A stretch of DNA of 64,000 nucleotides from Flavihumibacter cheonanensis (GTDB lineage Bacteria > Bacteroidota > Bacteroidia > Chitinophagales > Chitinophagaceae): positions 310,001-374,000 of the forward strand of contig NZ_JAKRWF010000002.1 in the NCBI RefSeq assembly GCF_022352215.1, in the 5' to 3' direction. The notes beneath the pieces were generated by a model. It searched no databases. It was not told the origin of the DNA and worked only from the letters and a program-made list of their open reading frames with translations. How positions within the stretch are numbered: position 1 is the first letter of the stretch; every line of letters begins with the position of its first letter. Positions 59,992 through 64,000 of the stretch are shown one piece after another. The position numbers and the translations under genes were made by a program.

Positions 59992-60207
59992 ATGGAAACG
60001 TTGAAATTCAAAACAACCATCAAATGTTCCGGATGTATTGAAAAAGCTACTCCGTTTTTGAATGAAGCAGTTGGTGAAGACAATTGGGAGGTAGATGTTA
60101 CCGATACCAGAAAAGTATTAACAATCGTGAATGAAAAGAATATTGCAAAAGAAGATGTGATCAAGGCTGTTTATGATGCCGGATACAAAGCAGAATCGCT
60201 GAGTTAA
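59992..60207 (+). CDS. Stand-alone heavy-metal-associated (CopZ-like) chaperone
   Basis: 71 residues from the ATG at 59992; an upstream in-frame start would place 30 residues across the promoter. The HMA fold (KFKTTIKCSGCIEKATPFLNEAVGEDNWEVDVTDTRKVLTIVNEKNIAKEDVIKAVYDAGYKAE) has the metal pair C12 and C15 with KCSGC, the same positions as in both regulators. It would carry Cu(I) to CopA or to the regulators. A terminator ends the unit, which is controlled by the palindromic operator candidate. Confidence 0.9.
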   Translation: METLKFKTTIKCSGCIEKATPFLNEAVGEDNWEVDVTDTRKVLTIVNEKNIAKEDVIKAVYDAGYKAESLS

Positions 60208-60237
60208 AACTGGATGAGTGGTTATGGTTGTTGAAGT

Positions 60238-60271
60238 AATGGTTAGGTTATCAAAATGCCTAACCATTTTT
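60238..60271 (+). terminator. Terminator of the HMA chaperone gene
   Basis: AATGGTTAGG (60238-60247) pairs with CCTAACCATT (60259-60268), 11-nt loop, followed by a short T run. Confidence 0.7.
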
Positions 60272-60298
60272 ATAACTATCCACCATTAAATCTTTCTT

Positions 60299-61372
60299 AT
60301 GTCAAGTGTTATTCCAACCTATACCTGGATGACGGCAGGTATCATTAGAGAAACAAGTCAAAGTATAACGATCCGGTTTAATCCGAACGATACGAATTTT
60401 AGCTTTCTGCCAGGTCAGTTTATCAATATTCATCTTACCGTACATGGAGTACCGGTTGTTCGCTCGTATTCATTTAATAATTCCCAGACAACTGATCCCT
60501 ACCCTGCCATTACTGTAAAAGAAGTTCCAAATGGATTTGTCAGTAAATACCTGGTTGAGCATGCAGAAAAAATAAGCAGTTGGCAGGTATCCGGCCCATT
60601 TGGTACGTTCTGTTTGGATGAGCATGCCCTTAACCAGGAGTACATTGTTCTGATTGGTGCAGGTAGTGGAATTAGTCCCCTGTTTTCAATACTGACGCAC
60701 CTGCTGAAAACTACCGGCTTACGCATCCTTCTCATATATAGCAATAAAACAAAACAGGGTACCATTTTTAGCCAGCAATTGGAGAGATTGGAAGCAGCAC
60801 ACCAAGACCGGTTGGTAATCTGGCATGTTATTACCGGAGAAAAAGCTGCCAATCAGCCACAGCAAAAAACAATTTTTGAACGGCTGAATAAACTCACGTT
60901 AAAGAAACTCCTTAAAAATCAAATTGGAACGCATCTATTACAAGCAGCCTTCTACATTTGTGGCCCCATTGAGTTCATTCGCCTGGCAGATGCTACCTTG
61001 CTATCCCTACAAATCCCTCAACGTTCCATCTATATGGAGTATTTTAATCCCACTGAAATGGTGAATAGTTCTATAACCTTACCGGAGAGTCCGTTAGAAG
61101 TACTGCTTCATCACTATGAACAAACCAATCTACTGGATGTGATTCCCGGCAAAACAATACTGGAGGCTGCTCTTGAAGACAGAATACCACTTCCTTATTC
61201 CTGTAAAAATGGAACCTGCGGCATTTGTACAGCCAAATTACTGGAAGGACAGGTATACATGAAAAACAATTTCATCCTGAGCGAAGACATGGTTAAGGAT
61301 GGCTTTGTACTTCTTTGCCAAAGCCACCCACTCGATAACCAGGTTACTGTTGATACGACACCCATGGCATGA
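60299..61372 (+). CDS. Ferredoxin-NADP reductase with C-terminal 2Fe-2S domain
   Basis: 357 residues. The FAD domain has RSYSFNNSQ (FAD-binding RxYS) and the NAD domain GAGSGISPLFSILTHLL with YICGPIEFIRL. The C-terminal plant-type ferredoxin has cysteines C302, C307, C310 and C340 (SCKNGTCGIC and LLCQ), as in PaaE and related oxygenase reductases. It passes electrons from NAD(P)H to an oxygenase or other acceptor. No partner oxygenase is adjacent. It follows the HMA gene beyond a terminator. Confidence 0.92.
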   Translation: MSSVIPTYTWMTAGIIRETSQSITIRFNPNDTNFSFLPGQFINIHLTVHGVPVVRSYSFNNSQTTDPYPAITVKEVPNGFVSKYLVEHAEKISSWQVSGPFGTFCLDEHALNQEYIVLIGAGSGISPLFSILTHLLKTTGLRILLIYSNKTKQGTIFSQQLERLEAAHQDRLVIWHVITGEKAANQPQQKTIFERLNKLTLKKLLKNQIGTHLLQAAFYICGPIEFIRLADATLLSLQIPQRSIYMEYFNPTEMVNSSITLPESPLEVLLHHYEQTNLLDVIPGKTILEAALEDRIPLPYSCKNGTCGICTAKLLEGQVYMKNNFILSEDMVKDGFVLLCQSHPLDNQVTVDTTPMA

Positions 61373-61389
61373 CCAAACGGCCGTGTCCA

Positions 61390-61728
61390 TCAGGCCTTAT
61401 TCAAGGTACGATTCGGCACCTTTTTCTTTCTGGCATTCTGCAATTGTGTCTTGCGAATACGCAAACGACGCTTGGCAGCATCCAGTGCCTTCAATACCGC
61501 ATCTTCAAAAATGGATGATTTGCCTTTCACATATTCATCTTTACCCGGTACCCGAATGTTCAGGGTACACAGCACCACTTCTTTGGAACCCTTCACCTCA
61601 TTAACCAGGGTCACTTCCACTTCCTGGATGTCTTTGTAAAAACGCTCCAGTGCAGTGGTTTTCTCAGTAATAAAAGTCTTCAGCGACGGGCTGATTTTGT
61701 GCGATGGAGACTCAATTCTGATTTTCAT
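61390..61728 (-). CDS. hpf: Ribosome hibernation promoting factor, short form
   Basis: 112 residues from the ATG at 61728; the longer frame begins with TTG two codons earlier. The S30AE/RaiA fold reads KIRIESPSHKISPSLKTFITEKTTALERFYKDIQEVEVTLV, followed by VLCTLNIRVPGKDEYVKGKSSIFEDAVLKALDAAKRRLRIRK. It blocks the decoding centre of idle ribosomes in stationary phase. The C-terminal dimerisation domain of long HPF is absent. It stands alone, convergent with the reductase gene. Confidence 0.92.
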   Translation of the reverse strand: MKIRIESPSHKISPSLKTFITEKTTALERFYKDIQEVEVTLVNEVKGSKEVVLCTLNIRVPGKDEYVKGKSSIFEDAVLKALDAAKRRLRIRKTQLQNARKKKVPNRTLNKA

Positions 61729-61870
61729 ATCCAATGCTTTTGGTTCCTTGCAAACTACTTCATGTGCCCTCTAATAACAATTAAAACAGCCTGATTTTGC
61801 TCAGCTCACCAACTTATTTTGATTCTTTTAAGAAATCCTGAGGGCGTATTTTTGAAAGAGCACAGAAACT

Positions 61871-63157
61871 ATGAATCGAATTCTCCTCCTACTACTGCTG
61901 ATCTGCAGTTACAACATAAACGCAACTGCTCAAAAAACAACTATACCCGCACTGATTCAGGAGCAACTCCCCTGGCTAACCAAAACCTATCAACACCTGC
62001 ATGCCAATCCGGAGCTCAGCACACAGGAAGTTAACACGGCCGCCTTTCTCAAACAGGAAATGAAAACAATGGGCTGGGAAATCATCGACTCACTGGGTTA
62101 TCACAGTTTCGCTGCAGTGTTGAAAAATGGAAAAGGTCCGGTTATTCTTTACCGCACCGATATGGACGGATTGCCCCTCAAAGAATTAACCAACCTGCCT
62201 TTTGCAAGTACCTCTTCGGCTATGCATGCATGTGGGCATGATCTGCATATGACCAGCTGGCTGGGTATTGCAAAAGTTCTTAGTGCGATGCGTTCCCAAT
62301 GGTCGGGTACCCTGGTCTTTCTGGCACAATCTGCCGAGGAAACCGGTCAGGGTGCTAAAAAAGTAGTTGCCGCACCCAATTTTGCAAAACTGCCAAAACC
62401 CACGGCCCAATTAGCGATACATGATCATGCAGAGCTGGTAGCTGGACAAGCAGGCTTCTGCGATGGTTATTCCATGGCGGCAGTGGATATGCTGAACATC
62501 ACGGTGTTTGGAAAAGGCGGACATGGAGCTGTGCCCAACAAAGCCATCGATCCGGTAGTGTTGGCGGCTCAATATGTGCTGGCACTACAAACTGTTGTCA
62601 GCAGGAACCTGCCCACTACTGAAAATGCAGTTGTAACAGTAGGTGCCATCCAGGGTGGTACTGTAGGAAATATCATCCCGGATAAGGTGGAGCTCAGGCT
62701 GACTATCCGTTCTTTTAGTAGCGAATCGCGCCATCTCATCTTTGACCGCATCAAAACAATTGGAAATAACCTGGCCCTTGCAGCCGGACTCGACAGCTCA
62801 CGTTTACCCGTATACGATTTACTGGATATGTCGATTCCCTCTGTTTATAATGATCCTGCTCTAGGAGAGCGCCTTCGCACCAACCTGAAACGCAAACTGG
62901 GAGAAAGCTCATTCACCAGTGTTGCTCCTGTTATGATTGGTGAGGATTTTGGCGTCTATGGCCAGCAGGCATCAAAAATCCCGTCCTATATTTTATGGAT
63001 GGGTACGGTAGCACCTGCCAGAAAGCAGGCTGCCTCAGAAGGAAAACTGGAATTACCCTCCCTGCATTCTCCCCGCTTTGCACCTGATCTGGAGCCAACC
63101 TTGAAAGGTGGCATTCACGCCCTTACAGTGAGTATCCTGGAATTGTTATCGCTTTAG
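61871..63157 (+). CDS. Secreted M20D amidohydrolase
   Basis: 428 residues; signal peptide to about TAQ21. The M20D core reads HANPELSTQEVNTAAFL, LYRTDMDGLPL, MHACGHDLHMTSWLG, AQSAEETGQGAKKV (the metal and base glutamates), then the dimerisation domain GKGGHGAVPNKAIDPV and IGEDFGVYG. These hydrolases remove acyl groups from amino acids or cleave hippurate-like or IAA-like conjugates. The substrate is not given by sequence. It ends in a 12-bp overlap with the convergent VWA gene. Confidence 0.93.
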   Translation: MNRILLLLLLICSYNINATAQKTTIPALIQEQLPWLTKTYQHLHANPELSTQEVNTAAFLKQEMKTMGWEIIDSLGYHSFAAVLKNGKGPVILYRTDMDGLPLKELTNLPFASTSSAMHACGHDLHMTSWLGIAKVLSAMRSQWSGTLVFLAQSAEETGQGAKKVVAAPNFAKLPKPTAQLAIHDHAELVAGQAGFCDGYSMAAVDMLNITVFGKGGHGAVPNKAIDPVVLAAQYVLALQTVVSRNLPTTENAVVTVGAIQGGTVGNIIPDKVELRLTIRSFSSESRHLIFDRIKTIGNNLALAAGLDSSRLPVYDLLDMSIPSVYNDPALGERLRTNLKRKLGESSFTSVAPVMIGEDFGVYGQQASKIPSYILWMGTVAPARKQAASEGKLELPSLHSPRFAPDLEPTLKGGIHALTVSILELLSL

Positions 63158-64000
63158 TACTAAGTCTTCTTTCGCAGCCCATTGACCAATGTCCTGCTTG
63201 CTCAGGGCCTGTGCCATCAGATCCGGAAATTTATCCGGCGTACAGGCAAAAACCGGAATGCCCAATGAAGCCAGGTAAGCCGCATTCGCATGATCATAAC
63301 CGGGAGCGCCATCATCATTCAATGCCAATAATACAATCACCTGCACCCCTGCCGCCACCAGCTCGGCAGCTTTTTTGCGCATGGGTTCATCTGATCCCCC
63401 TTCATACAAATCGGTTATCAGTACCAGCACCGTATCCAGGGGGCGCGTTATGATTTGCTGACAATAACCCAATGCCAGCTGGATATCCGTACCTCCTCCC
63501 AACTGCACACCAAACAACAGATCCACCGGATCCTCCAGCTCTTCAGTCAGATCCACCACCGCCGTATCAAACACCACCATCTTTGTTTTGATAGCAGGAA
63601 TCGAGGCCATCACAGATCCAAAAATTCCGGAGTAAACAACTGAGGTACCCATGGAACCGGATTGATCCAGGCAAAGCACTACATCTTTCAACGCAGATCG
63701 TTTGCGGCCATACCCGATACGCTGCTCCGGGATGATGGTTTTATACTCGGGCTGATAATGCTTCAGGTTCTTTTGAATAGTGGCATGCCAGTTGATTTCA
63801 GCATGCCTGGGTCTCGTATTTCGGATACTTCTGTTCAAACTCCCCTGGATCGCCTGTTGCATCGGACTCGAGAGCTTGCGCAATAATTCTTCCACTACTT
63901 TTCTTACAACCTGGCGCGCGGTGTCTTTTGTTTTATCCGGAATCACCCTGCTCAGTGTTAACAAGGTGGCCACCAGGTGTACATCCGCCTCCACATTCTC
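63146..64000 (-). CDS. VWA domain protein, C-terminal part (start outside window)
   Basis: The frame is still open at the window edge and 285 residues are visible. An N-terminal helical region includes the basic RNTRPRHAEINWHATIQKNLKHY. The von Willebrand factor A domain has its metal site DQSGSMGTS (DxSxS) near residue 110 of the visible part, then VLITDLYEGGSD. This arrangement is found in CoxE-like proteins that work with MoxR-type AAA ATPases as metal-insertion chaperones. No partner is visible in the window. Confidence 0.85.
   Translation of the reverse strand, partial: ENVEADVHLVATLLTLSRVIPDKTKDTARQVVRKVVEELLRKLSSPMQQAIQGSLNRSIRNTRPRHAEINWHATIQKNLKHYQPEYKTIIPEQRIGYGRKRSALKDVVLCLDQSGSMGTSVVYSGIFGSVMASIPAIKTKMVVFDTAVVDLTEELEDPVDLLFGVQLGGGTDIQLALGYCQQIITRPLDTVLVLITDLYEGGSDEPMRKKAAELVAAGVQVIVLLALNDDGAPGYDHANAAYLASLGIPVFACTPDKFPDLMAQALSKQDIGQWAAKEDLVLKR

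Overview
The window reads as chromosome from a Bacteroidota bacterium, most likely of the Chitinophagaceae or a close relative. The grounds are many matches to the Bacteroidota promoter -7 box TAnnTTTG at fixed distances before genes, the lack of obvious Shine-Dalgarno sites, and lineage-typical families (IPExxxVDY protein, DUF3089 lipoprotein, Rho with a long N-terminal insert, M28 peptidases, PspC/PadR pair, deoxyhypusine-synthase-like protein). I saw no rRNA, tRNA, CRISPR array, transposase, integrase or phage gene.

Layout. 1-3.5 kb: end of an unknown gene, a deoxyhypusine-synthase homologue, a secreted protein made of charged heptads, and an M28 peptidase. 3.5-4.7 kb: a gene-free block packed with repeats, including two helically phased arrays (21-bp and 22-bp period); the second has its own promoter-like box and terminator on the minus strand and may be an RNA gene. 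4.7-10.3 kb: rpiB, tatC, a possible small gene and a SWIM/SNF2 helicase. 10.5-19 kb: M28-PDZ peptidase operon, a selenium pair (mnmH, selD) behind rho, and asnS. 19-29 kb: ExbD, DUF3089 lipoprotein, 2OG-Fe(II) oxygenase, a very large TolB/amidohydrolase fusion, PadR-PspC operon and a LuxR-type response regulator. 29-32.3 kb: gpsA plus a HAD-GT20 fusion, which together look like a glucosylglycerol (compatible solute) pathway. 32.4-39.8 kb: gcvT, MscS, ChbG, SRPBCC, ComB, GNAT, feoB. 39.8-42.6 kb: a five-gene arsenic operon (arsR-arsM-arsN2-arsC-thioredoxin) with two matching ArsR-type operator candidates. 42.7-48.7 kb: PIF1-like helicase, ssb, small Zn-ribbon and eRF1-like proteins, serine hydrolase, amidohydrolase.

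48.8-60.2 kb is the most interesting protein-coding block. Two tandem regulators fuse a heavy-metal-associated (HMA) domain directly to an AraC-type HTH, and the second is translationally coupled to a copper P1B-ATPase. An RND/TolC/MFS efflux cluster follows, then a lone HMA chaperone. The same 13-bp palindrome, ATTGTATAACAAT, lies exactly 31 bp before the -7 box of both the second regulator and the chaperone, which defines a candidate metal-response operator. The window ends with a ferredoxin reductase, a ribosome hibernation factor, an M20 amidohydrolase and a truncated VWA protein.

Three families of low-complexity repeats recur between genes, often starting at a stop codon or beside a terminator: family A (GGTGAAA units), family B (GTGAGATGT/GTCAGATGT units) and family C (purine-rich GGAGACAAAGGAGGAATGG-like). 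In two genes they now encode the C-terminal residues.
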